A stretch of DNA of 64,000 bases, taken from the NCBI GenBank assembly GCA_963755755.1, contig CAVWLJ010000004.1:62001-126000 (forward strand), read 5' to 3'. The stretch is from DATKNA01 sp963755755 (GTDB taxonomy: Bacteria; Actinomycetota; Actinomycetes; Actinomycetales; Kineosporiaceae). Position 1 is the first letter of the stretch, and each line of letters begins with the position of its first letter. The translations under genes were made by a program, and so were the position numbers. The notes beneath the pieces were generated by a model. That model searched no databases and was not told where the DNA came from. It saw only the letters and a list, made by a program, of their open reading frames with translations. Below are positions 52,441-61,994 of this stretch, piece by piece.

Positions 52441-54315
52441 ATGTGCGGAATCGTTGGCTACGCCGGTTCGCCCGACCTCGCCGCCTCCGGCGAGGTGCCG
52501 CAGGCCCTGGACGTCGTCCTCGAGGGCCTGCGCCGGCTGGAGTACCGGGGCTACGACTCCGCGGGCGTCGCGCTGCTCACCGACGACGGGATCGTCACCA
52601 CGAAGCGCTCCGGCAAGCTGGCCCGGCTCACCGAGGCGCTGGACGCCGAGCCGCTGCCGGCGTCCACCACCGGCATCGGGCACACCCGCTGGGCCACCCA
52701 CGGCGGCCCCACCGATGCGAACGCGCACCCGCACCTCGGAGGCAAGGGTGAGGTCGCGCTGATCCACAACGGGATCATCGAGAACTTCGCCGCCCTGAAG
52801 GCGGAGCTCCTCGCCGACGGGGTCGAGTTCTCCAGCCAGACCGACACCGAGGTCGCCGCTCACCTGCTGGCCGCCGCCTACACCGAGCACGGCGACCTGG
52901 GTGAGGCCATGCGCAGGGTCGCTCAGCGGCTGGAGGGCGCCTTCACGCTGCTGGCCGTGCACGCCGACCGGCCCGGCGTGGTCGTCGGCGCCCGGCGCAA
53001 CTCCCCGCTCGTCGTCGGCGTCGGCGAGGGCGCCAACTACCTCGGGTCCGACGTCGCCGCCTTCATCGGGCACACCCGGAACGCGATCGAGCTCGGTCAG
53101 GACGAGGTGGTGACCATCACGCCGACCTCCGTCGAGATCACCGACTTCTCCGGGGCGCCGGTGGACGGCAAGCACTACCACGTGGACTGGGACGCGGCCG
53201 CCGCCGAGAAGGGCGGCTACCCGAGCTTCATGGCCAAGGAGATCAACGAGCAGCCGCACGCGGTGGCTGACACGCTGCTCGGCCGCTCCGACGAGCACGG
53301 CCGGCTCGTGCTCGACGAGCTGCGCATCGACGAGGTCGTCCTGCGCAGCGTCGACAAGATCGTCGTCGTGGCGTGCGGGACCGCCGCCTACGCCGGCCAG
53401 GTCGCGAAGTACGCGATCGAGCACTGGGTGCGGATCCCGGTCGAGGTCGAGCTGGCGCACGAGTTCCGCTACCGCGACCCCGTCGTCACCGAGAAGACGC
53501 TCGTGGTGGCCATCTCGCAGTCCGGCGAGACCATGGACACGATCATGGCGGTGCGGCACGCACGCGAGCAGGGCGCCCGGGTCATCGCGATCTGCAACAC
53601 CAACGGCTCGACCATCCCGCGCGAGTCCGACGGCGTGCTCTACACGCACGCGGGGCCGGAGATCGCCGTCGCGTCGACGAAGGCCTTCCTCGCCCAGATC
53701 ACCGCCTGCTACCTGCTCGGGCTCTACCTCGCCGAGCTGCGCGGCACGAAGTTCGCCGACGAGATCCACGAGACGCTGCGCCAGCTGCACGCGATGCCGG
53801 ACAAGATCCAGAAGGTGCTCGACGGGCTCGAGCAGGTCCGGCAGATGGCGCGCTGGATGGCGGACACCCGTTCGGTGCTGTTCCTCGGCCGGCACGTCGG
53901 CTACCCGGTCGCCATGGAGGGCGCGCTCAAGCTCAAGGAGCTGGCGTACATCCACGCCGAGGGCTTCGCGGCCGGCGAGCTCAAGCACGGTCCGATCGCG
54001 CTCATCGAGGCCGGTCAGCCGGTCTTCGTCGTCGTCCCGTCGCCGCGGGGCCGCGACTCGCTGCACAGCAAGGTGGTCTCGAACATCCAGGAGATCAACG
54101 CCCGCGGTGCCCGGACCATCGTCATCGCCGAGGAGGGCGACGACGAGGTCGTGCCGTACGCGACCGAGGTGATCCGGGTGCCGCAGACACCCACGCTGCT
54201 CGCGCCGCTCGTGACCGTCGTCCCGCTCCAGGTGTTCGCCTGCGAGCTGGCGACCGCCAAGGGGCTGGACGTCGACCAGCCCCGCAACCTGGCGAAGTCC
54301 GTCACCGTCGAGTAG
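52441..54315 (+). CDS. glmS: glutamine-fructose-6-phosphate aminotransferase (isomerizing)
   Basis: 624 residues. The N-terminal glutaminase domain starts with Cys2 (MCGIVGYAG) and shows RLEYRGYDSAGVAL, GHTRWATHGGPTDANAHPH and HNGIIENFAALK. Two SIS domains follow (ACGTAAYAGQVAKYAIEHW, AISQSGETMDTIMAV, GRHVGYPVAMEGALKLKELA) and the C-terminal DQPRNLAKSVTVE. It makes glucosamine-6-P for the cell wall. No glmS ribozyme is present; only 74 bp separate it from coaA. Confidence 0.97.
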   Translation: MCGIVGYAGSPDLAASGEVPQALDVVLEGLRRLEYRGYDSAGVALLTDDGIVTTKRSGKLARLTEALDAEPLPASTTGIGHTRWATHGGPTDANAHPHLGGKGEVALIHNGIIENFAALKAELLADGVEFSSQTDTEVAAHLLAAAYTEHGDLGEAMRRVAQRLEGAFTLLAVHADRPGVVVGARRNSPLVVGVGEGANYLGSDVAAFIGHTRNAIELGQDEVVTITPTSVEITDFSGAPVDGKHYHVDWDAAAAEKGGYPSFMAKEINEQPHAVADTLLGRSDEHGRLVLDELRIDEVVLRSVDKIVVVACGTAAYAGQVAKYAIEHWVRIPVEVELAHEFRYRDPVVTEKTLVVAISQSGETMDTIMAVRHAREQGARVIAICNTNGSTIPRESDGVLYTHAGPEIAVASTKAFLAQITACYLLGLYLAELRGTKFADEIHETLRQLHAMPDKIQKVLDGLEQVRQMARWMADTRSVLFLGRHVGYPVAMEGALKLKELAYIHAEGFAAGELKHGPIALIEAGQPVFVVVPSPRGRDSLHSKVVSNIQEINARGARTIVIAEEGDDEVVPYATEVIRVPQTPTLLAPLVTVVPLQVFACELATAKGLDVDQPRNLAKSVTVE

Positions 54316-54395
54316 TCCCCCGGCCGGGACGGCGTTCCGGTCACTGGCGCGGGTGGAGGCGAGGCGGCGGCCGACCGCCGGTACCGTTCGGCTCC

Positions 54396-54851
54396 GTGGA
54401 GACTCGACCGGTCGACGTGCGCGACCACGAGGTGCTCGAGCTCGTCCGCGCGCTCGACGCGGAGCTCGCGGGCGGCGGTTACGCCGAGGACGAGATGTTC
54501 GGGTACTCGCCGCACCAGCTCCAGCGGGGCGGGGTGCACCTGGTGGGCGTGCGCGTCGACGGGCGGCTGGCCGGGATCGGCGGCGTCGAGGTGCAGGACG
54601 GCGGCGTGGCCGAGCTCAAGCGGATGTACGTGCTGCCGGAGCACCGCGGCAGCGGGGCCGCGGACGCCGTTCTCGCCGCGCTGGTCGAGCACGCCCGGGC
54701 GCACGACGCTCGGTTGCTGCGGCTCGAGACCGGCGACCGGCAGCGCGCCGCGCTCGGCTTCTACCGACGGCACGGCTTCGTCGAGGTGCCGCGCTTCCCG
54801 CCGTACGTCGACAGCCGGACATCGATCTGCATGCAGCGGGAGCTGGCGTGA
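54396..54851 (+). CDS. GNAT-family N-acetyltransferase
   Basis: 151 residues from the GTG at 54396. Acetyl-CoA loop YVLPEHRGSGAADAVLAALV and the downstream LLRLETGDRQRAALGFYRRH and GFVEVPRFPPY match the GNAT fold. Substrate unknown. The TGA overlaps the nnr GTG, heading the tightly packed nnr-alr-tsa run. Confidence 0.85.
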   Translation: METRPVDVRDHEVLELVRALDAELAGGGYAEDEMFGYSPHQLQRGGVHLVGVRVDGRLAGIGGVEVQDGGVAELKRMYVLPEHRGSGAADAVLAALVEHARAHDARLLRLETGDRQRAALGFYRRHGFVEVPRFPPYVDSRTSICMQRELA

Positions 54852-56398
54852 CCGAGGGAACCGCCCCCGAGCTCCGCGAGCGGGCCTGGAGCGTGGCGGA
54901 CGTCCGCGCGGCCGAGGACGCGCTGCTCGCCCGCACCCCGCCCGGGGCGCTCATGCAGCGCGCCGCGGCCGGGCTCGCCACCGTCTGCGCCCGCGAACTC
55001 GCCGCACGCCGGGGTCGCCTGATCGGTGCGCGCGCCGTCCTGCTGGTCGGGGCCGGCAACAACGGGGGCGACGCGCTCTGGGCCGGTGCCCGGCTCGCCC
55101 GCCGCGGTGTGCGGGTGGACGCCGTGCAGCTCGCCGCGAGCCTCCACGAGGAGGGCCTCGCCGCGCTGCGCGCCGCCGGCGGGCGGCTCGCCGACCGCTC
55201 CGATGCGCAGCGGCTGCTCGCCGTGGCCGACCTCGTCGTCGACGGCGTCGTCGGTCTCGGCGGCTCGCCGGGTCTGCGGGAGCCCGCCGCCGGGCTCGTG
55301 GCCGGGCTGCCGCCGCGCGGGGCGCCGGGTGCTCCGGTCGTCGTCGCCGTCGACCTGCCGAGCGGGGTCGACCCCGACACGGGTGCGACCCCTGGCCCCA
55401 CGTGCGCGCCGACGTCACCGTGACCTTCGGCGCGCCGAAACCGTGCCTGTTCCTCCCGCCCGCCGACCGCGCCGCGGGGCGGGTCGAGGTCGTCGACATC
55501 GGGCTCCTGCCCGGGCTGCGCGCCGGCGCGGAGGCGGCGGTCGAGCGGCTCACCGAGGCGGGCGCGGCGGCGCTGTGGCCGGTCCCCACGCCCGAGGACG
55601 ACAAGTACCGGCGCGGGGTGCTCGGCGTCGTCGCCGGTTCGTCCGCGTACACCGGGGCGGCCGTCCTCTGCGTCGGCGGCGCGTTGCGCGCCGGCACCGG
55701 GATGGTGCGCTACGTCGGTCCGGAGCACGCCGCGGACCACGTCCGGCAGGCCTGGCCGGAGATCGTGGTCGGGACCGGGCGGGTGCAGGCCTACGCGCTC
55801 GGTTCCGGGGTCGATCCGGACGCCGACGACGGGCAGGCGGACCACGATCCGTGAGGCGCTGCGCTCGGGCCTGCCGTGCGTGGTCGACGCCGGCGCGCTC
55901 GCCCTGCTCGGTGCGGACGCCGGGCTGCGGTCGGTGCTCGGCCCGCACACCGTGCTCACCCCGCACGCCGGTGAGCTCGCCCGGTTGCTGACCGCCGTCC
56001 GGGACGACGGCGACGAGATCGAGCGCGCGGAGGTCGAGGCGCAACCGCTCGCGCACGCCCGCGAGCTCGCCGCGGCGACCGGCGCCACGGTGCTGCTCAA
56101 GGGCGCGACGACGCTCGTCGTGGCGGGGGCGGGCGCTCCGGTCCGCAGCGTCCGGCAGGCTCCCGCCTGGCTGGCCACGGCGGGCGCCGGGGACGTGCTC
56201 GCCGGCATCCTCGGTGCCCTCCTCGGCGCCGGTCTCGCCCCGGGGGACGCCGCCGCTCTCGCCGCCGACGTGCACGGACGCGCCGCGACCGTCGCTGCCG
56301 GCCCGGGGCCCGGCGGCCCGATCCTCGCCGGGGACGTCGCCGCCGCCGTCCCGGCCGCCGTGCGCGCACTCCTCGCCCGGCCGGAACCTCGAGGCTGA
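54848..56398 (+). CDS. nnr: bifunctional NAD(P)HX epimerase/dehydratase (two frameshifts)
   Basis: The GTG at 54848 starts the YjeF-type epimerase half (RAAEDALLARTPPGALMQRA, VGAGNNGGDALWAGARLARR, VVVAVDLPSGVDPDTGATPG). Near 55399 the frame changes (a missing base, or two extra); the reading resumes at VRADVTVTFGAPKPCLFLPP. An extra base near 55843 then leads to TIREALRSGLPCVVDAGAL, TPHAGELARLL and the catalytic AGAGDVLAGILGALLGAGLA. About 516 residues once corrected. It repairs hydrated NADH/NADPH using ADP. Both halves are complete. Confidence 0.88.
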
Positions 56399-56412
56399 GA
56401 GACTGGACGGCG

Positions 56413-57631
56413 ATGAGCGTGATCGCCCCCGACATCCCCGCGGCCCCGGCCGGCGTCGCCCTGCCGCCCGGGCTGCCCGCGTGTGCGGTCGTCGACCTCG
56501 ACGCCGTCGCGGCCAACGTCGCGGCGCTGCGCCGGACCGCGGGCGGCGCCGAGCTCATGGCGGTGGTGAAGGCGGACGGGTACGGGCACGGCATGGTCCC
56601 GGTGGCGCGCGCGGCGCTCGCCGGCGGCGCCGACCGGCTCGGGGTCGCCCACCTGCGTGAGGCGCTGGAGCTGCGCGCCGCCGGCGTCGACGCGCCGGTG
56701 CTCGCCTGGCTGACCGTCCCCCAGGACCGGTACGCGGACGCCGTGGCCGCCGACGTCGAGATCGGCGTCAGCGCCGCCGCCACCCTGACGGAGGTCGCGG
56801 CCGCAGCCCGTGCCGTCGGCCGGACCGCCCGGGTGCAGCTGAAGGCCGACACGGGCCTCTCCCGCAACGGCTGCCCCCCGGAGCTGTGGCCCGATCTCGT
56901 CGGCGAGACCGGGCGGCTGGCCGCGGAGGGGAGCGTGCAGCTCACCGGCGTCTTCTCGCACTTCGCCTGCGCGGACGAGCCGGAGCACCCGAGCGTCCGG
57001 GCGCAGCGCGAGGCGTTCGACGCCGCCGTCGCCGCCGTCGAACGCGCCGGCCTCCCGGTGCCGCTGCGGCACATGGCGAACTCCGCGGCGACCGTGCTGG
57101 ACCCGCGTGCCCGCTACGACCTCGTGCGGCCCGGCATCTCCGTCTACGGTTTCTCGCCGGCCCCGGCCCGGGTGAGCTGCGGCCGAACTCGGGCTCCGGC
57201 CGGCCATGACGCTGCTCGCCCGGATCGCCATGGTCAAGCGCGTGCCGGCCGGCGCCGGCGTCTCCTACGGGCACACGTACACCACGCCCGCGGCGACCAC
57301 GCTGGCCCTGGTGCCCCTCGGTTACGGCGACGGGCTGCCCCGGCAGGCCAGCGGCAGGGGCCCGGTCCAGCTGCGCGGCCGGCGCCACACCGTGGCCGGC
57401 AGGGTGTGCATGGACCAGGTCGTCCTCGACATCGGCCCCGACGGTGAGGCGGCGATCGGTGACGTCGCCGTCGTCTTCGGGGACGGTGCCGACGGCGGAC
57501 CCACCGCGACCGACTGGGCCGACGCCGCCGGGACCATCGACTACGAGATCGTGACGCGTATCGGGGCGCGTGTCCCGCGGCTCTACGGAGGGTCGGCGGG
57601 GGTCCAGGGGGTCCAGGGGGGTGACTCGTGA
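56413..57631 (+). CDS. alr: alanine racemase (one-base frameshift)
   Basis: ATG at 56413. PLP lysine in LMAVVKADGYGHGMVPVARA; QLKADTGLSRNGCPPELWPD; FSHFACADEPEHPSV. An extra T at about 57178 shifts the frame; removal gives FSPAPARVSAAELGLRPAMT and leads into VKRVPAGAGVSYGHTYTTPA, containing the second catalytic Tyr, and MDQVVLDIG, about 405 residues. It provides D-alanine for peptidoglycan. Its TGA overlaps the next gene (GTGA). Confidence 0.92.
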
Positions 57632-58855
57632 GCAGCAACCGTCCGCGGGTGAGCCTGCTGTCGCTGGGCGTCGGGCTGGCGGCGGCCGGCGTCGGCGCCG
57701 CTCTCGGGCTCGCGGCCGAGCGGGTGACGGTCGGCAGACCGCTGCGGCCGCCGGTGGACGACGAGGGCAGGCCGGTCGACGAGGAGGGGTACGGCACGCT
57801 GCACTCGGCGCCGATCCGGGTCGAGGCGGACGACGGCACCCTGCTCCACGTGGAGGTCGACGAGGCTCGACGAGCCGACGAGCCGGACGAGCCGGACGAG
57901 AGGCGGCCGACGGACGCCGAGGGCGTGGCGGCGTCCGGAGCCTCCGCTCACCGTCGTCTTCAGCCACGGCTACGCGCTCTCCCTGGACTCCTGGCACTAC
58001 CAGCGCAAGGCGTTGCGCGGGCGGTACCGGATGGTGTTCTGGGACCAGCGCGGTCACGGCCGCTCCGCCACCGGCCCGCACGGGTCGGCCACGATCGACC
58101 AGATCGGCAGGGACCTCCGGCGGGTGCTCGAGGCGGTGGCGCCGGAGGGTCCGCTCGTCCTCGTCGGGCACTCGATGGGCGGCATGACGATCATGTCGCT
58201 CGCGCAGGAGGATCCGCAGCTCGTCGACGAGCGCGTGCTCGGCGTCGCGTTCATCTCGACGAGCGCCGGCGGGCTCGGGAAGGTCGACTTCGGGCTGCCG
58301 CACCTCGGCCCCGTCTTCCAGCGGCTGGCGCCGAGCGCCGTCCGGGCCCTCAGCCACACGCCCACGCTCGTCGAGCGCGGCCGGAGGATCGGCAGCGACT
58401 TCGAGGCCCTGCTGGTCCGGCGGTACTCGTACGCCTCGCCGGTGCCGGCGGCGCTGGTCCGCTTCACCGCGGACATGATCGCGTCGACCCGCCTGGAGGT
58501 CATCTCCGAGTTCCTGCCGACGTTCTCCACCCACGACAAGCTCGAGGCGCTCGCCACCCTGGCCGGTCGCGAGGTGCTCGTGATGGTCGGCGACGAGGAC
58601 CTGCTGACCCCGGTCGCCCACAGCGAGGAGATCGTCCGCCGGATCCCGGGCGCCGAGCACGTCGTCGTCCACGAGTCCGGGCACCTGCTCATGCTCGAGC
58701 ACCCCCAGGTCGTCACCATGCACCTCATCGACCTGGTGGAGCGTTCGTGCCGGCACCGCGACACGACCGAGGCGGAGCAGCGACGCGTGCCGCCGGTACG
58801 ACGTACGGTGACTCCGGTGCGCCGACGGGGCCGGCGGCGCGATGGAGCGGCCTGA
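57628..58855 (+). CDS. alpha/beta-hydrolase with N-terminal hydrophobic segment (one-base frameshift)
   Basis: GTG at 57628, overlapping the alr stop. The N-terminus (LLSLGVGLAAAGVGAALGLA) is a hydrophobic helix, probably a membrane anchor. An acidic DEPDEP stretch then precedes a frameshift somewhere in 57865-57940. The core follows: VVFSHGYALSLDSWHYQRKA, WDQRGHGRS, the nucleophile elbow VGHSMGGMTIMSLA, an acid near VMVGDEDLLTPV and the final His in VVVHESGHLLMLEHP. About 408 residues. The substrate is unknown. Position between alr and tsaE is common in actinobacteria. Confidence 0.85.
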
Positions 58856-58903
58856 CGCCCGGAGCCAGGCCGAGACGACGACGCTCTCGAGCGAGGAGAG
58901 ATT

Positions 58904-59455
58904 GTGAGCGGAGCCCACCGGGCCGAGCACGTGCATCGCGACGACGCCCCGCAGGCCGCCGGACGACTCGTCGTGCCGAGCGCGCACGCCATGCGCACGC
59001 TCGGGCACGACCTCGCCGGCCTCCTCCAGGACGGCGACCTCGTCGTCCTCACCGGCGACCTCGGGGCCGGGAAGACCACGCTGACCCAGGGGATCGGCAC
59101 CGGCCTCGGCGTCCGCGACGAGATCACCAGCCCGACCTTCGTCATCGCCCGGGTGCACCCGCCGCTCGGCCGCGGGCCGAGCCTGGTGCACGTCGACGCC
59201 TACCGGCTGACCTCCCTGGCGGAGGTCGACGACCTCGACCTCGACGCCTCGCTGGAGGACTCGGTGACGGTCGTCGAGTGGGGGGAGGGCCTGGTGGAGG
59301 ATCTCGCCGCGAACCGGCTGGAGATCCGGCTGCGGCGGCCGCGGGGCGACGACGCGGGCGGTGCCGACGTCGCGCCCTTCGACGGCGACGAACCGCGCAG
59401 CGTGGAGATGACGGGCTTCGGCCCCCGCTGGCGCGGCGTCCGGCTGCCGGGCTGA
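58904..59455 (+). CDS. tsaE: tRNA threonylcarbamoyladenosine ATPase subunit TsaE
   Basis: 183 residues from the GTG at 58904. Walker A GDLGAGKTTLTQGIGTGL, TSPTFVIARVHPPLG, VHVDAYRLTSLAEVDDLDLD and VTVVEWGEGLVEDLAANRLE are diagnostic. It powers the TsaBDE complex for t6A37 in ANN-decoding tRNAs. Extended by about 25 residues at the N-terminus and by a Gly/Asp insert near 150. Confidence 0.94.
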   Translation: MSGAHRAEHVHRDDAPQAAGRLVVPSAHAMRTLGHDLAGLLQDGDLVVLTGDLGAGKTTLTQGIGTGLGVRDEITSPTFVIARVHPPLGRGPSLVHVDAYRLTSLAEVDDLDLDASLEDSVTVVEWGEGLVEDLAANRLEIRLRRPRGDDAGGADVAPFDGDEPRSVEMTGFGPRWRGVRLPG

Positions 59456-59467
59456 TCGGCGCCGCTC

Positions 59468-60176
59468 GTGCTGCTCCTCGGGGTCGACACGTCGGGCGCG
59501 GCGGTGACCGTCGCGCTGCACGACGGGTCGGGTGTCGTCGCCCGCCGGTCCACGCTCGACGCGCGCCGGCACGCCGAGCTGCTCGCGCCGTCGATCGAGG
59601 CCGTCCTCGCCGAGGCCGGCGCCGTCCGCACCGACCTCACCGGCGTCGCGGTGGGGGTCGGTCCGGGCCCGTTCACCGGGCTGCGCGCCGGGCATCGTCA
59701 CCGCCCGGGTCCTCGGGTTGGCGCTGTCGGTGCCGGTGCACGGCGTGTGCTCGCACGACGCGCTGGCCCTGCAGGTCGTCGCGGACGACGCCACCGGCGT
59801 CCGGCCCGGCGAGCGGTTCGCGGTCGCCACCGACGCGCGCCGCCGCGAGCTCTACTGGGCCGTGTACGTCGCCGGCACGCCCACCGCGCCCGCCCCGCCC
59901 GACCGGATCGAGGGGCCGGACGTCAGCTCGCCTCACGACCTGCCCCCCGACCTGCGCGTCTTCGGGCGCGGCGCCACCCTGTACCCCGAGGTCGAGGCCG
60001 CCGGAGCGCCGGTCGAGGGACCGCTGGACGTCGACGCCGCCGCCGTCGCCGAGCTCGTCGCGCTGGCCACCGCCGCCCGGCCGATCACCGGCGTCCAGCT
60101 GCTGCCGCCCGAGCCGCTGTACCTGCGCCGCCCGGACGCCGCGCCACCCGGGGTGCGGAAGCGGGTGCTGCGATGA
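59468..60176 (+). CDS. tsaB: t6A synthesis scaffold subunit TsaB (one-base frameshift)
   Basis: GTG at 59468. LLLGVDTSGAAVTVALHDGS, RRHAELLAPSIEAVLAEAGA and GVAVGVGPGPFTGLRAG are the actin-like TsaB core. An extra G near 59692 shifts the frame; removal gives GIVTARVLGLALSVPVHGVC and the rest to 60176, about 235 residues. It dimerises with TsaD. The stop overlaps the rimI ATG (ATGA). Confidence 0.92.
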
Positions 60177-60668
60177 CCGAGCCGCAGGTCGCCCTGCGAC
60201 CGCATGCGCTGGTGGGACATCGAACCCGTGCAGGCCCTGGACGCCGAGATCTTCGGCCCGACCTCCTGGAGCCCGCAGATCTTCTGGTCGGAACTCGCCG
60301 CGGGGGAGAGCCGCTGGTACGTGGTCGCCGAGACGCCCGACGGTGGGCTCGCCGGCTACGGCGGCCTGCTCGTGAACGGCAGCGAGGCCGACGTGCAGAC
60401 GATCGGCGTCGCGCCCGCCCTGCAGGGGCGGGGCATCGGGACGGTGCTGCTCCGCGCCCTGACCGCCGAGGCGGTGCGCCGGGGCGCGACGAGCCTGCTG
60501 CTGGAGGTCCGCGCGGACAACGAGCCGGCGATCCACCTCTACAACCGGGAGGGCTTCGAGCGGATCGCGCTGCGCCGCCGGTACTACCAGCCCGGCGACA
60601 TCGACGCCTGGGTGATGCGGCGCCGCCCGCTGCCGAGGCGCCCGCAGGAGGAGGCGGCACGTGCGTGA
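60173..60668 (+). CDS. rimI: ribosomal-protein-alanine N-acetyltransferase RimI (one-base frameshift near start)
   Basis: The ATG at 60173, coupled to tsaB, reads MTEPQVALRP. One extra C at about 60203 then breaks the frame, which resumes at MRWWDIEPVQALDAEIFGPT, a RimI-type N-terminus. The GNAT loop VAPALQGRGIGTVLLRALTA and LLLEVRADNEPAIHLYNREG follow, about 164 residues. If the shift is real, initiation at the ATG 60204 would still give a 154-residue enzyme. It acetylates S18 N-termini in E. coli. The 3' end overlaps tsaD by 8 bp. Confidence 0.9.
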
Positions 60669-61709
60669 CGAACCGCTCGTCCTCGGCATCGAGACGTCCT
60701 GCGACGAGACCGGCATCGGGATCGTCCGCGGCACCCGGCTGCTCGCCGACGCCGTCGCGAGCTCGGTCGACGAGCACGCCCGGTTCGGCGGGGTCGTGCC
60801 GGAGGTCGCGAGCCGCGCCCACCTCGAGGCCATGGTGCCGACGCATCGAGCGCGCGTGTGACGACGCGGGCGTCCGGTTGTCGGATGTCGACGCCCTCGC
60901 CGTGACTGCCGGTCCGGGCCTCGCGGGCGCGCTCACCGTCGGCGTCGCCGCCGCGAAGGCGCTCGCCGTCGCCCTCGGCGTCCGGCTGCACGGCGTCAAC
61001 CATCTCGCCGCCCACGTCGCCGTCGACGTGCTGGAGCACGGCCCGCTGCCGGAGCCGACGATGGCGCTGCTGGTCTCCGGCGGGCACTCGTCGCTCCTGC
61101 TCGTGCCCGACGTCACCGCGACGGTGGAGCCGCTGGGCCGCACCATCGACGACGCCGCCGGCGAGGCGTTCGACAAGGTCGCGCGGCTGCTCGGGCTGCC
61201 CTTCCCCGGCGGGCCGTGGATCGACCGGGAGGCGCGCTCGGGGGACCGGGCCGCGATCGACTTCCCCCGCGGGCTCACGTGCCCCCCACGACCTGGCGCG
61301 GCACCGGTACGACTTCTCGTTCTCCGGCCTCAAGACCGCTGTCGCGCGCTGGGTCGAGCGCCGCGAGGCGGACGGCGAGCCCGTGCCGGTGGCGGACGTC
61401 GCGGCGAGCTTCCAGGAGGCCGTCGTCGACGTCCTCACCCGGAAGGCGATCGCTGCCTGCCGCGAGCACGGCGTCGGGCACCTGCTCGTCGGCGGCGGGG
61501 TCGCGGCCAACTCGCGGCTGCGCGCGCTGGCCCAGGAGCGGTGCGACGATGCCGGGATCGTGCTGCGGGTGCCGCGGCCGGGCCTGTGCACCGACAACGG
61601 CGCCATGGTGGCGGCGCTCGGCGCCCAGCTGGAGCTGCGCGGCCGCCCGGCCTCGGACCTGGACCTGCCCGTCGACTCGGCGCTCCCGGTGACGACCGTC
61701 CAGGTCTGA
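60661..61709 (+). CDS. tsaD: t6A transferase TsaD (two one-base frameshifts)
   Basis: GTG at 60661. VLGIETSCDETGIGIVRGTR and GGVVPEVASRAHLEAMVPT lead to an extra C near 60844. Then IERACDDAGVRLSDVDALAV, the metal site GVNHLAAHVAVD, and MALLVSGGHSSLLLV. A second extra base near 61280 precedes APHDLARHRYDFSFSGLKTA and VGGGVAANSRLRAL. Corrected length is about 348. It transfers threonylcarbamoyl to A37. The stop lies inside the first unit of a 14-bp tandem repeat. Confidence 0.93.
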
Positions 61710-61781
61710 ACGACCGGGTCTGAACGACCAGGTTTCACCTGACCAGCTCTGACCAGGTCTGACCGACCAGGTCTGACCGAC
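61701..61781 (+). repeat. degenerate 14-bp tandem repeat beginning at the tsaD stop
   Basis: Units of the form CAGGTCTGAnCGAC at 61701-61714, 61715-61728, 61754-61767 and 61768-61781, with two diverged units between (61729-61753). The first unit contains the last codons and the TGA of tsaD, so the array looks like slippage duplication of the gene's end. Confidence 0.8.
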
Positions 61782-61797
61782 CGCACCTGGTGTCCGA

Positions 61798-61972
61798 CAC
61801 GCTGCGTGACCGGCCTCGCCACCGATCCGCTCGGATGCGGCCGGCGGCAGGGACTTCTCCGGACGCTGTGCACTGAATCGCTGGCTGACTCAGTGCACAG
61901 CGTCCGGCGATGGCCCCTCCCCGGCCGCCGGAACCGAGGTGGTGAAGCCGGGGCCGAGCACGCTGCGTGACC
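61798..61972 (+). repeat. 18-bp perfect palindrome flanked by 14-bp direct repeats
   Basis: Bases 61859-61876 and 61890-61907 form a perfect 18-bp stem with a 13-nt loop. The 14-mer CACGCTGCGTGACC occurs at 61798-61811 and again at 61959-61972, bracketing the palindrome. The stem can act as terminator for the tsa run; the flanking repeats are unusual. The rest of the 285-bp spacer shows no ORF. Confidence 0.75.
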
Positions 61973-61982
61973 ATCCTCCGGT

Positions 61983-61994
61983 TAGCCTGGCGAC
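61983..61994 (+). promoter_or_regulatory. -10-like element directly before the nucleoside hydrolase GTG
   Basis: TAGCCT (61983-61988) is 6 bases before the GTG at 61995 and no ribosome site is present, the arrangement expected of a leaderless mRNA. The same hexamer precedes glmS. Confidence 0.35.

Noticed and set aside
56942..59830. A 962-codon minus-strand frame opposite alr, the hydrolase and tsaE
   Set aside because: It covers three well-supported plus-strand genes and has an Arg/Pro/Asp-biased shadow composition.
61701..61781. CRISPR array after tsaD
   Set aside because: Units are 14 bp, contiguous and degenerate with no spacers, and no cas genes are nearby.
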